NCBI GenBank assembly: GCA_965202915.1
Contig: OZ241847.1
Span: 2,170,001 to 2,234,000, forward strand
Direction of reading: 5' to 3'
Length of the DNA stretch: 64,000 nt
From: G965202915 sp965202915
GTDB taxonomy: Bacteria > Pseudomonadota > Gammaproteobacteria > Eutrophobiales > Eutrophobiaceae
Part shown: piece after piece, positions 18,978 to 28,064 of the stretch
Layout: each line of letters starts with the position of its first letter
Numbering within the stretch: the stretch's first letter is position 1
Made by a program: the position numbers and the translations under genes
Notes under the pieces: generated by a model
What the model was told of the DNA's origin: nothing
The model's database searches: none
Seen by the model: the letters and a program-made list of their open reading frames with translations, nothing else

Positions 18978-20378
18978 ATGACTGAGATTGACAAAAAGAG
19001 CATTTGGCAAATGGATAAGGATCATTTTATTCATCCGTACACAAATTTTGCAACCTTCAAGGAAGAGGGCAGCCAAATCATCTCCGGCGCTGAGGGCGTG
19101 TATGTCATCGATGCCGATGGCAAAAAATACCTGGACGGTATCGCCGGTTTATGGTGTGTGAATATCGGCCACGCGCGTAAAGAGATGGCGGATAGTATCG
19201 CTGAGCAAACGCTCAAAATGCAGTACTTCAATCCATTTGGACACAGCAGTAACGAACCCGCGGCGCAGCTCGCGGCCAGGCTCTCAGAGCTTGCCCCCGG
19301 CGATTTAAGCCATGTGTTTTATACCTGCGGGGGTTCCACTGCAAATGATACGGCCATCAGGCTGGTACATTATTACAACCATCTTCGCGGCAAACCGGAC
19401 AAGAAGAAAATCATTTCCCGGCTTGGCGCCTACCATGGCTCAACCTATGTGGCGGCGAACCTGACCGGCATACACGAAGGTAAAAACGGCTTTGACCGGA
19501 TAGCCGATGACTGGATTACTCACGTCTCGGCGGCGAATATGTATCGCCGCCCCACGGGTGCCGAGCAGTTAAGTGAACCGGATTATTGTAACTTTCTGGT
19601 GGCGGAGTTCAGCAATCGTATTGAGCAGTTGGGCGCGGACAATGTGGCGGCATTTATTGCAGAGCCGATCATGGGAGCGGGTGGCGTATTGGTGGCCCCC
19701 GGCGGGTATCACAAAAAGATCTGGGAAGTCTGCAAAGAAAACGACATTCTATACATTGCCGATGAGGTGGTGACCGGGTTCGGTCGCCTGGGTCATTGGT
19801 TTGCTTCGGAACCTGTTTTTGACCATATCCCCGACGTTATAGTGACTGCAAAAGGTATCAGTTCCGGCTATGTGCCACTCGGCGCGGTTATTCTTTCCCA
19901 GGCAATCTACGATGTGATCAGCGAGCCACAATCTGAGGGGGGACTGTTGTCGATGGGTTTTACTTACTCCGGTCATCCGGTTGCCTGCGCCGCCGCGTTG
20001 AAGAATATCGAGATCATGGAGCGAGAAGATATCAACGGGCGGGTTTTGGAGGTGGGTCCGTATTTTTATGAGTGTGCGCAATCCCTGAACGAATTGTCAA
20101 TGGTCGGAAACGTGCGTGGCAGCCATTTTATGGTAGGCATAGAATTTGTTGCCGACAAATTGCTTAAAACACCCTTGCCGGCTGTTTGCGAGGTTTCAAA
20201 CCGCGTCTTCAGGAAATGCCGTGAAGGCGGTTTGATCGTTCGACCGGTTGGCAATCAAGTCATCCTTTCTCCTCCTTTAATATTAAGCCGAGACCAGATT
20301 GATATACTATTCAATATTCTGCGTGAGAGTATCAAGCTGACGCAGATGGAGCTTGAGAAGGATATTAAGCAACATTAA
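18978..20378 (+). CDS. Class III aminotransferase (taurine/putrescine:pyruvate-like)
   Basis: A 466-residue PLP enzyme of the omega-amino acid:pyruvate group. The N-terminal HPYTNF...GVYVIDADGKKYLDGIAGLW is typical of that group. VFYTCGGSTANDTAIRL binds the cofactor phosphate, YIADEVVTGFGRLG supplies Asp262, and VTAKGISSGYVPLGAV supplies the catalytic Lys292. The amine donor cannot be read from sequence. It follows the NhaC-type transporter by 41 bases in the same direction, so both probably serve the same compound. Its stop overlaps the convergent LysR gene's stop by four bases. Confidence 0.88.
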   Translation: MTEIDKKSIWQMDKDHFIHPYTNFATFKEEGSQIISGAEGVYVIDADGKKYLDGIAGLWCVNIGHARKEMADSIAEQTLKMQYFNPFGHSSNEPAAQLAARLSELAPGDLSHVFYTCGGSTANDTAIRLVHYYNHLRGKPDKKKIISRLGAYHGSTYVAANLTGIHEGKNGFDRIADDWITHVSAANMYRRPTGAEQLSEPDYCNFLVAEFSNRIEQLGADNVAAFIAEPIMGAGGVLVAPGGYHKKIWEVCKENDILYIADEVVTGFGRLGHWFASEPVFDHIPDVIVTAKGISSGYVPLGAVILSQAIYDVISEPQSEGGLLSMGFTYSGHPVACAAALKNIEIMEREDINGRVLEVGPYFYECAQSLNELSMVGNVRGSHFMVGIEFVADKLLKTPLPAVCEVSNRVFRKCREGGLIVRPVGNQVILSPPLILSRDQIDILFNILRESIKLTQMELEKDIKQH

Positions 20379-21256
20379 TTCAGAGATTTTTTTATCCAGT
20401 CTTCAAAAAGTCGCGCTTTGAGTAGTTGTTTTTCCGGTTTGTCGGCTAATAAATAGTAGTTATGGGATTCGGGAATGCTGTAGTTCAGCAATTTTACCAA
20501 TCTGCCCTTGCGTAAATCTTCCCGCACTTCAAAATGGTTGCAAAGTGCCACGCCGTATCCGTGTCGTGCGGCGCTAAGAGATAAATTCGTACTAAAGAAA
20601 TAGACTTGCCGCAGATTATCGGGCACGGCAACACCCAGCACGGAAAACCAACGCCTCCAACTATTCTGGCTATCCTGCAACAGCGGAAATCGGGCCAGAT
20701 GTTCCAGTTTGCTAACGTCTTTTTTAGCGTGCAGCAAACGTGGGCTACAGACTGGAAAAATAGGCGGCGACGTCAGGTCTTCAACCCGCCGACCATCCGC
20801 ATTGGGCCTGCCGTAGCAGATCGCGATATCGATTTCTCCGGGAATATCTTTTTGCTGAGGTTTTATCTCAACGGTGTGAATTTCTGTTTGCCAGTACTGG
20901 GCGTGAAAATCACAGATATGTTTGGTGATCCAGCTTGCGCCGGCGGTTTGCGTGCATCCAATCACCAGCTTACCGGAAAGATTATCCGGCTCGAGATTCA
21001 GCGCGCCATCAAGGATGGTATCAAACCCTTTGCTTACTACGTCCAATAAGCGTTTACCGGGATCAGTTAATTGCAGGCGATTATTGGCGCGAATAAATAA
21101 TTTTATACCCAGACGTTCTTCCAAAGATCGAACCTGATGACTAATGGCGCCGTGTGTCACGCCCAGTTCTTCTCCCGCGCGACCCATGTGCAGGTGTCGG
21201 CCGGCACTTTCAAACGATCTTAAGGCGGAAAACGGCAGTGTACGTCTGTCAAGCAT
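20375..21256 (-). CDS. LysR-family transcriptional regulator (GcvA-like)
   Basis: A 293-residue regulator. The N-terminal winged helix-turn-helix spans FSALRSFESAGRHLHMGRAG, ELGVTHGAISHQVRSLEERL and IKLFIRANNRLQLTDPGKRL. The effector domain begins near residue 90 (LVIGCTQTAGASWI). The opening 'LPFSALRSFESAGRH' and 'THGAISHQV' are typical of the GcvA/AmpR subgroup. It is convergent with the aminotransferase and divergent from the LuxR-type gene, and most likely controls the transporter-aminotransferase unit. LysR binding sites of the T-N11-A type could not be pinned down. Confidence 0.92.
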   Translation of the reverse strand: MLDRRTLPFSALRSFESAGRHLHMGRAGEELGVTHGAISHQVRSLEERLGIKLFIRANNRLQLTDPGKRLLDVVSKGFDTILDGALNLEPDNLSGKLVIGCTQTAGASWITKHICDFHAQYWQTEIHTVEIKPQQKDIPGEIDIAICYGRPNADGRRVEDLTSPPIFPVCSPRLLHAKKDVSKLEHLARFPLLQDSQNSWRRWFSVLGVAVPDNLRQVYFFSTNLSLSAARHGYGVALCNHFEVREDLRKGRLVKLLNYSIPESHNYYLLADKPEKQLLKARLFEDWIKKSLN

Positions 21257-21589
21257 GAATTTTATAAATAAGCGATTAGTGAGCTGATTTCACAGACAAT
21301 ACAAAAATATGCAGGCTGTGGCAAGCTGGAGTAAAGCCGCCGCCATGAATTTTAGCTTCAAAAAATCGTCGGCTGTGATCATCCTATAAAAAGCTGTTTT
21401 ACAAGGCCCTTCGGGTATTATCAGCAACTCACCTGAATTGTCTGATTTTTTCTCACATATATTGAATCTGCACTATAATTAATAGGGTGTTTTCGGAAAT
21501 TATCCTCGAACACACAAACGGGTATTAGTAGGATAAATTTTGCCGCCTTTGGCGGGGTACATGGTGATGAGTATGGGTGAGGACCTGGT
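21257..21589 (+). promoter_or_regulatory. Divergent regulatory region between the LysR and LuxR-type genes
   Basis: An AT-rich, gene-free 333-base region between two divergent regulators. A TATAAT at 21474-21479 on the plus strand is a plausible -10 box for the LuxR-type gene; no good -35 box is found at 16-18 bases. GTGAGGACC before ATG 21590 is its ribosome-binding site. Confidence 0.4.
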
Positions 21590-22474
21590 ATGGTTGAAAA
21601 CTTCGTAAAATCGGAAAAATGGCAGGTGATGCTGGCTGATTTAATTAAAACACTTCAGCAACCGGAATTTCCCGCAACTTACCTGAAAGCAATTGAAGAA
21701 ATAGTCGGATTTGACAGCGCGGTCATCATGGCCTACGGGATGGAGACCCGTCCAAAAATATTACTCGACCAATTGGCATTGGAGTATCGAGACGCCTTTT
21801 ATAACAGGTATCTGAAAGGCGCCTTTTTACTTAGCCCGCTTTACCGTACGTTTCGATCCGGCAAACAGGGATTTTTCCATATCAAAAATTTAGCCCCTGA
21901 TGGTTTCTTCAACAGCGAGTACTATAATAAATATTATATGTACAGCGGGCTGATCGACCAGTTTTTTTACCTTAAACGTTTCCATGAAGGATTTGCAATT
22001 GTTGTATCAATCGCCAGAACTAAAAACTGCAGGGCATTCAGCAGGTCGGAATTAAATGGGCTTAAACTGCTGGAATCAGTGCTCATCTCCCTGATTGAAA
22101 AAAACTGGGAGCACCTGGCAAATGAAAAATATTCATTTTCAGATCACCTTTATCGCGCATTTGAAAATTTTGGAACGTCCGTACTGAGCAAGCGCGAAAA
22201 GGAAGTGGCAAACTGCATACTGAGAGGCGCGTCATCAAAATCGGCGGCCCGGGAGATGGACATAACCGTGGAAACGGAAAGATCTTATCGCAAGACCGTG
22301 TATCAAAAAATGGACGTCCGATCACACGCCGAATTATTCAGCCTGTTTTTCCGGTCGCTTGCATTTGCCGAACATACCGACGATCAGGATCCTCTGGTGC
22401 TTTTGAGAAAAACCGAAAAACCGTCGCGCCCGCCGCACCCGTCGGTAACATTGGCCCTGCAAAAATTATACTGA
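21590..22474 (+). CDS. LuxR-family (C-terminal HTH) transcriptional regulator
   Basis: A 294-residue protein with an N-terminal sensory part of no recognised family (about 1-190) and a C-terminal LuxR/FixJ helix-turn-helix. The latter reads LSKREKEVANCILRGASSKS, AAREMDITVETERSYRKTVY and QKMDVRSHAELFSLFF (about 198-255). This architecture, without a receiver Asp, resembles LuxR solos found beside amino acid and amine catabolic genes. A tail of about 35 residues rich in Pro/Arg follows. It lies between the LysR/aminotransferase unit and the ald/aminotransferase unit and may regulate either. Confidence 0.88.
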   Translation: MVENFVKSEKWQVMLADLIKTLQQPEFPATYLKAIEEIVGFDSAVIMAYGMETRPKILLDQLALEYRDAFYNRYLKGAFLLSPLYRTFRSGKQGFFHIKNLAPDGFFNSEYYNKYYMYSGLIDQFFYLKRFHEGFAIVVSIARTKNCRAFSRSELNGLKLLESVLISLIEKNWEHLANEKYSFSDHLYRAFENFGTSVLSKREKEVANCILRGASSKSAAREMDITVETERSYRKTVYQKMDVRSHAELFSLFFRSLAFAEHTDDQDPLVLLRKTEKPSRPPHPSVTLALQKLY

Positions 22475-22572
22475 GCAAGTCCTGCAATATAGAGTCTGTT
22501 GAATATTTGCAGTCGCTTTCTCTTTAGTCGCGCGTAAAACTACGATCTCAAATTTCTCAACCACCACTACCG

Positions 22573-23700
22573 TCACGCCCGGTGATGCGTTAGCGCCTGT
22601 ATCGGATCGACAAATTCATAGCCATGCGCATCAGCGACGGCTTGATGGGTTATTTTTCCCTGATATATATTAAGCCCATGCGCCAGGTGTATATTGTCGC
22701 TCAGCGCCTGTTTAAAGCCTTTATCTGCGATCTCTAAAACGTATGGCAGGGTTGCATTATTCAGCGCTATCGTCGATGTTTTAGCCACTGCGCCAGGCAT
22801 GTTGGTGACACAGTAGTGCACAACGCCATCGACGATATAGGTGGGATCATCGTGCGTCGTCGCGCGCGAAGTTTCAAAACAACCTCCCTGGTCAATCGCT
22901 ACGTCCACCACGACGGAACCCGGTTTCATGCCCGCTATGGTTGACGCGGACAACAATTTTGGAGCCTTCCCCCCCGGCAACAAAACCGCACCGACGACCA
23001 GATCCGCATTGCGCACATTATCATCGATTGATTCAATGGTAGAATAGAGACACTTGATACGCCGTTTATACTTGATATCCAGCTCTCTTAATCGGGCAAT
23101 GGATTGATCGAGTATGGTCACCTCAGCGCCCATCCCGCAGGCAACAGTAGCCGCATTATCCCCAACGACGCCACCGCCGATAACCAGCACCTTGGCAGGC
23201 GCAACGCCAGTAACGCCGCCCAGTAAGGTACCATTCCCGCCCTGTGCCTTTTCCAGGCTATGCGCCCCCGCCTGAGTAGCCATTCGTCCGGCCACTTCGC
23301 TCATGGGGATTAACAGGGGTAGCCTGCCCTCGGCATCAGTAACGGTTTCGTAGGCGATACACCTTGCCCCGGACTTCATTAGTAAATCAGTTTGTATAAG
23401 GTCGGCGGCCAGATGCAGATAAGTGAACAGTATTTGATCTTCACGCAGCATTTTACATTCATCAGGTTGAGGCTCTTTTACCTTGACTATCATCCGCGCT
23501 TTCGCGAAAACGTCCCCGGCGGTTTCCAATATACCGGCTCCGGCCTGCACGTATTGTTCATTAGTGAAGCCTATCTCCAAGCCGGCATTATTCTCGACTA
23601 CTAATGTATGGCCGTGAGAGACTAATTCCTTAACCGCATTTGGGGTCAGTCCAACGCGATATTCATGATTCTTTACTTCCTTGGGTACGCCGATATACAT
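22573..23700 (-). CDS. ald: Alanine dehydrogenase
   Basis: A 375-residue NAD-dependent enzyme interconverting L-alanine and pyruvate plus ammonia. The N-terminus MYIGVPKEVKNHEYRVGLTP, the VKVKEPQPDECKML segment with the substrate Lys, the YLHLAAD segment with the catalytic His, and VLVIGGGVVGDNAATVACGM (NAD fold) are all intact. Downstream are VVDVAIDQGGCFETSRATTH and YCVTNMPGAVAKTSTIAL. In pathways using pyruvate-dependent aminotransferases this enzyme regenerates pyruvate and releases ammonium, which fits both aminotransferases nearby. It lies 21 bases after the upstream aminotransferase, same strand. Confidence 0.97.
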   Translation of the reverse strand: MYIGVPKEVKNHEYRVGLTPNAVKELVSHGHTLVVENNAGLEIGFTNEQYVQAGAGILETAGDVFAKARMIVKVKEPQPDECKMLREDQILFTYLHLAADLIQTDLLMKSGARCIAYETVTDAEGRLPLLIPMSEVAGRMATQAGAHSLEKAQGGNGTLLGGVTGVAPAKVLVIGGGVVGDNAATVACGMGAEVTILDQSIARLRELDIKYKRRIKCLYSTIESIDDNVRNADLVVGAVLLPGGKAPKLLSASTIAGMKPGSVVVDVAIDQGGCFETSRATTHDDPTYIVDGVVHYCVTNMPGAVAKTSTIALNNATLPYVLEIADKGFKQALSDNIHLAHGLNIYQGKITHQAVADAHGYEFVDPIQALTHHRA

Positions 23701-23721
23701 AAAATAACCTTTATTATTAGT

Positions 23722-25077
23722 TTAAATGTTGACAGCCTGGTACGAATCCGACCAGGTGCCGATAACCTGATTAACCGAACGATATAAAATTTCCACCAGT
23801 TCGTCAATTTGCCGCCTGCTGATGATGAGTGGCGGGCATATCGCCAGGGTATTGTCCGCCAGGGCACGAACAATCAGGCCATTGTCTTCGCACTGTTTCT
23901 GACATCGTACAACGAACTGATTATCGTTAAAAAACTCTTTTTTCTCTTTCTCCGCCACAAACTGAATCCCGGCTATTAAGCCCACGCCCCTGATCTCCCC
24001 AACAAAGCCATTGTCCTTAAAGGCAGCGGCAAGCTTTGCATGCATATAGTCGCCATTTTCCGCCGCCGATAAATAGAGATTATCACGTTCATATATCTCC
24101 AGCGACTTGAGCGCGGCCACACAGCCAACCGGGTGCCCGGAATAAGTAAAACCATGTCCGAAGACGCCCACTTCCGAACTGCCTTTAACCAGCTGATCGT
24201 GGATTTCGCCGGAAATAACGCAGGCACTGATCGGGAAATAAGCTGACGACAAGCCTTTTGCCAGGGTCATGGTATCGGGCTGAAAGCCAAACATGGTGGC
24301 ACCAAAATCCTTGCCCGTTCGGCCAAACGCACAAATAACCTCATCGTCAAGAAACAGGATATTATTATCCCGCAAAAGTCGTTGAACGCGTGGAAAGTAA
24401 TCCCTGGGAGGCACTATTACGCCACCCGCGCCATTGATTGGTTCAGCAATAAACGCAGCGATTGTCTCCGCTCCTTCGGTGTCGATTAATTCCTCAAGTT
24501 GATTGATCAGACGATCACAAAAAGCACTTTCCGACTCGCCATTTAAACCATTTCTATAGTAGTGAGGAGCATCTATGCGAAGTATGCCCAGAGCGTCGAA
24601 TGGGAGATTAAAATGAGCATGATTTGCGGCCAGCCCGGTCAGCGAAGCGGCGGCGACGGTCAATCCATGATAAGCATTATGTCGTGAAATAATTTTTCTT
24701 TTCTCAGGCGTACCCAGTATATGATTATAGTAACGCACAATTTTAACAAGTGAATCATTGGCATCGCTTCCTGAGTTGCCAAAAAATACCTTCGCCCCGC
24801 TGATATTCACCATTTCACTCAGTTTGTCAGCTAAATCAATGCCCTCTTGATGTGTTTTCCCGCCAAATAAATGACTATAAGACAGGCGTTCCAGTTGCCC
24901 GGAGATGGCCTCTACCAGTTCCTCATTCCCATAGCCCAATGAGGCGCACCATAATCCGGCCAGACCTTCTATGTACTTTTTCCCCTTATCGTCATATACA
25001 TATATGCCCTTACCCTTAGAAAACTTTATTTGCTCCGGTGCGCATAAATTAGTGCTTGGATATAAAACACTGCTCAT
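23722..25077 (-). CDS. Class III aminotransferase paired with alanine dehydrogenase
   Basis: A 451-residue omega-aminotransferase-like PLP enzyme with GIYVYDDKGKKYIEGLAGLW, FFGNSGSDANDSLVKIVRYY, FLDDEVICAFGRTGKDFG (Asp245) and TLAKGLSSAYFPISACVI (Lys274). The open frame reaches 25233, but the ATG at 25077 has GAGGAAA upstream and gives the family-length N-terminus. It is upstream of ald in the same operon. It is only moderately similar to the aminotransferase at 18978, so this is a second enzyme of the same class rather than a recent duplicate. Likely chemistry is amine + pyruvate to aldehyde or keto acid + alanine; the donor is unknown. Confidence 0.87.
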   Translation of the reverse strand: MSSVLYPSTNLCAPEQIKFSKGKGIYVYDDKGKKYIEGLAGLWCASLGYGNEELVEAISGQLERLSYSHLFGGKTHQEGIDLADKLSEMVNISGAKVFFGNSGSDANDSLVKIVRYYNHILGTPEKRKIISRHNAYHGLTVAAASLTGLAANHAHFNLPFDALGILRIDAPHYYRNGLNGESESAFCDRLINQLEELIDTEGAETIAAFIAEPINGAGGVIVPPRDYFPRVQRLLRDNNILFLDDEVICAFGRTGKDFGATMFGFQPDTMTLAKGLSSAYFPISACVISGEIHDQLVKGSSEVGVFGHGFTYSGHPVGCVAALKSLEIYERDNLYLSAAENGDYMHAKLAAAFKDNGFVGEIRGVGLIAGIQFVAEKEKKEFFNDNQFVVRCQKQCEDNGLIVRALADNTLAICPPLIISRRQIDELVEILYRSVNQVIGTWSDSYQAVNI

Positions 25078-25318
25078 TATATTGCTTTCCTCATATGAAC
25101 AAAACCAATCGCGACGTTCAGACCAGCTTTCCGGTTTATTTATCTGTATTAAATTATAGTCATTTAATTCTTTATAAACCATCGACATATTTTCACTTAA
25201 TCTGTGAATATATCTCACTGATGGCGTTCGCAATGTTTATCAGGTGGCTTGTTTAGCCTTAAAGCAGGCACAAACCCTTAGCCCACACAACCGCGCGACA
25301 GCCTTTATTCCGGGAGAA

Positions 25319-25359
25319 ACATTGGCTGAACGCAACATTGGCTGAACGCAACATTGGCT
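25319..25359 (+). repeat. Short tandem repeat (16-bp unit, about 2.6 copies)
   Basis: ACATTGGCTGAACGCA occurs at 25319-25334 and 25335-25350, followed by a partial copy ACATTGGCT. It lies in the gap between the aminotransferase and the first TMTC-like gene, at the edge of the accessory region. There are too few copies and no spacers for a CRISPR array. Confidence 0.9.
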
Positions 25360-25500
25360 CACGCCGGCATTTGCCACGCCACCCCCTATGCCTGGCGGCA
25401 TACATACCGTTGACGCATCACCATGGGGTCATTAAAATATTCCCGTGTCGCACTACGGACTGGAATCTTCCCTCACACTTAATAATGAGAATCATCAAAA

Positions 25501-27387
25501 GTGAGTAGGCAATCAAATTTCAATGCCAGAAAACGCGGCAACAGGAACCGACGCCGGCAAGCCAAATCGCAACCGGTTTCGCCAACAAGCTCAAAGCCAT
25601 CAGCGACAATATCAGCAAGGGAAAGTATCCATATTACCCCGGCGCCGCACGGGCCGGAGTCACCCGTCTCCGCCGCGGCACCGGAAGCCGCCATCGCAAC
25701 CGTATTCGCGCTGCCGGCACTATGCCTGTTAATCACCCTCAGTTACCTGCCCGCAACCTGGGCGGGGTTGGTGTGGGACGACGTCGTACTGACGATGGCC
25801 CAACCGTTGCAACATCTGTCCGGCCTATGGGATATCTGGTTCGCGCCCCGTTCCCTTTCCCAGTTTGAGGGACACTACTGGCCGCTTCTCTATACGTCTT
25901 TCTGGCTGGAGAATCGATTGTGGGGCGTCACCCCGGTCGGCTATCATATTGTCAACCTTGTACTACATGGCTTGGTCACAGTACTGCTATGGCGCCTGTT
26001 ACTAAGGCTGGCCGTTCCCGGTGCCTGGTTTGCGGCGGCGGTGTTCGCGGTACATCCCCTGCACGTGGAGTCCGTGGCATGGATCATCGGACGCAAGGAC
26101 GTGCTGGCCTCACTGTTTTATCTGGCCTGCGTGCTGAGTTACCTGCATTTCATCGAGGCCCGGCGGCGCCGGTTTTATGCCGCGGCACTGGCACTGTTCA
26201 TGGCGGGTCTGTTGTGCAAATCCATCCTGGTCACGCTGCCCGTATCGCTACTGATCTGGCACTGGTGGCAACAGGGGCGCGTGACGCCGGCCGACGTGCG
26301 CAGAGTGCTGCCGTTCCTGCTGCTGGGGCTGTGCGTCACGATCGCCGACGTCTTGTTCTACAAGAGCAGGGATCCCACCGCCTTTGACTATTCAATCGTT
26401 GAACGGCTACTGATCGCGGCGCAGGCATTGTGGTTCTACCTGGGAAAACTGGTCTGGCCGACGCAACTGGCGGTCATTTACCCGCGCTGGGAGGTCGGCG
26501 TCGCCAACCCGCTGGCCTGGGGGTGTTTGATGGCCGCCTTCGCTGCGGTGGCGGCGCTGTGGTTCGGGCGCCACCGCATCGGTCGGGGGCCGCTGGCGGG
26601 TGCACTGTTCTTCGTGGTGACGCTGTCGCCGACGCTGGGCTTCGTGGACTATGGCTACATGCTGTACTCCTTTGTCGCCGACCGCTACCAATACTTGGCC
26701 GGGGCCGGTGTGATTGCAACACTGGCCGCAGCCGTAACCCTGGGCATGGGCAGACTGCCGGGCGCATACCGGCGCGGAGCGCAGGGCATGGCGGTGCTGC
26801 CGCTGGCCGCACTGGGCGTCATCACCTGGAACCAGGCGGGAATCTACCGGGACAACTACACTTTTTACAGCCACGTCCTCTCTCTCAACCCGCAGGCCCG
26901 CTTCGCCCACCACAGTATCGGCCTGGAGTATCAAAAGCAGGGCCGCCACGAAGAGGCACTTGCCGCTTTTGAAACCGACTATCGTCTTGCCCCGGAGCAG
27001 CCGTCCCCACGGGTGCGCATGAGCAAGGCCCAGACCAGCATCGGAACGTCGCTTGCGGCACTGGGCCGGATCCAGGAAGCGGAGGAGCACTTCCGGCGCG
27101 GGGTTGAGATCGCCCCGGACTTTCCGGGGGCCTACGATCATCTGGGCGGGTTCCTGATCACGCACAAGCGTTACCGGGAGGCCCTCGAAGTTTTTCAAGC
27201 CGTCATCACCATAACGCCCGGCAATGCAAGGTTTCACGTCGGCCTGGGGGTCTCGCAGGCGGGCTTGGGACGGCTGGATGAGGCCTTGCAGAGCTACGAG
27301 CGGGCGCTGTTGATAGACCCCTTGCAGGAGCAGGCGCTAAGCAATCGCGCCAGCCTGTTGAAGTTCAGAGAGAGTGGCGGCGGATAG
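25501..27387 (+). CDS. TMTC-like membrane protein with C-terminal TPRs (copy 1)
   Basis: A 628-residue protein. A basic cytoplasmic tail (ARKRGNRNRRRQ, 10-21) is followed by about ten membrane helices (70-445), then four or five tetratricopeptide repeats (about 455-625). Blocks shared with the TMTC/DUF1736 family are TWAGLVWDDVVLT, EGHYWPLLYTSFWLENRLWG, PVGYHIVNLVLHGLVTVLLW and HPLHVESVAWIIGRKDVLAS. Eukaryotic TMTCs are dolichol-phosphate-mannose O-mannosyltransferases, so a GT-C glycosyltransferase role is plausible; acceptor and donor are unknown. The start is GTG 25501 with a weak ribosome-binding site. It is GC-rich and closely paralogous to the gene at 34030, on the other side of the AT-rich cassette. 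Confidence 0.85.
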   Translation: MSRQSNFNARKRGNRNRRRQAKSQPVSPTSSKPSATISARESIHITPAPHGPESPVSAAAPEAAIATVFALPALCLLITLSYLPATWAGLVWDDVVLTMAQPLQHLSGLWDIWFAPRSLSQFEGHYWPLLYTSFWLENRLWGVTPVGYHIVNLVLHGLVTVLLWRLLLRLAVPGAWFAAAVFAVHPLHVESVAWIIGRKDVLASLFYLACVLSYLHFIEARRRRFYAAALALFMAGLLCKSILVTLPVSLLIWHWWQQGRVTPADVRRVLPFLLLGLCVTIADVLFYKSRDPTAFDYSIVERLLIAAQALWFYLGKLVWPTQLAVIYPRWEVGVANPLAWGCLMAAFAAVAALWFGRHRIGRGPLAGALFFVVTLSPTLGFVDYGYMLYSFVADRYQYLAGAGVIATLAAAVTLGMGRLPGAYRRGAQGMAVLPLAALGVITWNQAGIYRDNYTFYSHVLSLNPQARFAHHSIGLEYQKQGRHEEALAAFETDYRLAPEQPSPRVRMSKAQTSIGTSLAALGRIQEAEEHFRRGVEIAPDFPGAYDHLGGFLITHKRYREALEVFQAVITITPGNARFHVGLGVSQAGLGRLDEALQSYERALLIDPLQEQALSNRASLLKFRESGGG

Positions 27388-27632
27388 TGCTAAAGGGCTC
27401 AAGATAAATATATTCTGCGCGGCAAAGCGGGAACATCGGCCAATAACACCGAGGAAAGGCATCACACACCACAACCAGATCGTGGCCATTCACGCCGACC
27501 AAGAGCGAATGAACCGGCAGGTACTCACACCCCACCTCAAAAGACCAGTTGTCATTGAACGACATATTCAAGATTCCGATCTTACGATTCGGATGGTTTC
27601 GGTGATAATGGTGGGCAGGGGGGCAGGGTCAC
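27388..27632 (+). other. Intergenic stretch at the left edge of the defence-like cassette
   Basis: No gene is supported. A minus-strand frame (27365-27571) reads coherently in part, e.g. NMSFNDNWSFEVGCEYLPVH, and may be a decayed fragment. It has no match I recognise and it overlaps the end of the TMTC-like gene. Confidence 0.3.
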
Positions 27633-28064
27633 TCATATTCTCTTTTGTGGCTTCTCCAGCATTTTTCCAAGCTGATTCAGTTTTCTGTTAAGAAGTTGCC
27701 CGTCTTTTAGCTGACATTCCCATATCCGCAATACTTTCCATCCGTTGTTTTTAAGCGTCTTGTTTACCAGCCTGTCACGTTTCTTGTTGGCATATATTTT
27801 TTTAACCCAAAAATCTCTGTTGTTTTGGGGAACTTGGCCGTGCTTTGGGCAATCATGCCAGAAACATCCATCCATAAAGATCGCAAGCTTACTGTTTGGA
27901 AATACAATGTCTGGCTTGCCGAAAATCGGGTATCTGCGTCGCCATCCTATCACATGATTTCGCTTCAATATTTTAAGCAGTTTCCCTTCGGTTGATTTGT
28001 TTCCAGTAGAACGCACCTTACCCATAATCCATGAACGTTTTTCTTTTGAATAGACGTCAACCAT
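27633..28064 (-). CDS. vsr: Very short patch repair (Vsr) endonuclease
   Basis: A 143-residue Vsr-family nuclease. Classical Vsr nicks next to T:G mismatches formed by deamination of 5-methylcytosine; some relatives work as restriction nucleases. Visible elements are KEKRSWIMGKVRSTGNKSTE, then FGKPDIVFPNSKLAIFMDGC with the catalytic Asp. FWHDCPKHGQVPQNNRDFW follows with the zinc-binding Cys/His and DNA-intercalating aromatics, and WKVLRIWECQL near the end. ATG 28064 matches the family start (an upstream ATG at 28082 is possible); either overlaps the end of the preceding GHKL gene. It is the last gene of an apparent four-gene minus-strand operon with a cytosine methyltransferase. Confidence 0.93.
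   Translation of the reverse strand: MVDVYSKEKRSWIMGKVRSTGNKSTEGKLLKILKRNHVIGWRRRYPIFGKPDIVFPNSKLAIFMDGCFWHDCPKHGQVPQNNRDFWVKKIYANKKRDRLVNKTLKNNGWKVLRIWECQLKDGQLLNRKLNQLGKMLEKPQKRI

Noticed and set aside
25319..25359. CRISPR array
   Set aside because: The 16-bp units are directly adjacent with no spacers and fewer than three copies.
27365..27571. 68-codon minus-strand ORF
   Set aside because: Partly coherent, but it overlaps the end of the TMTC-like gene and has no recognised family; noted only as a possible fragment.
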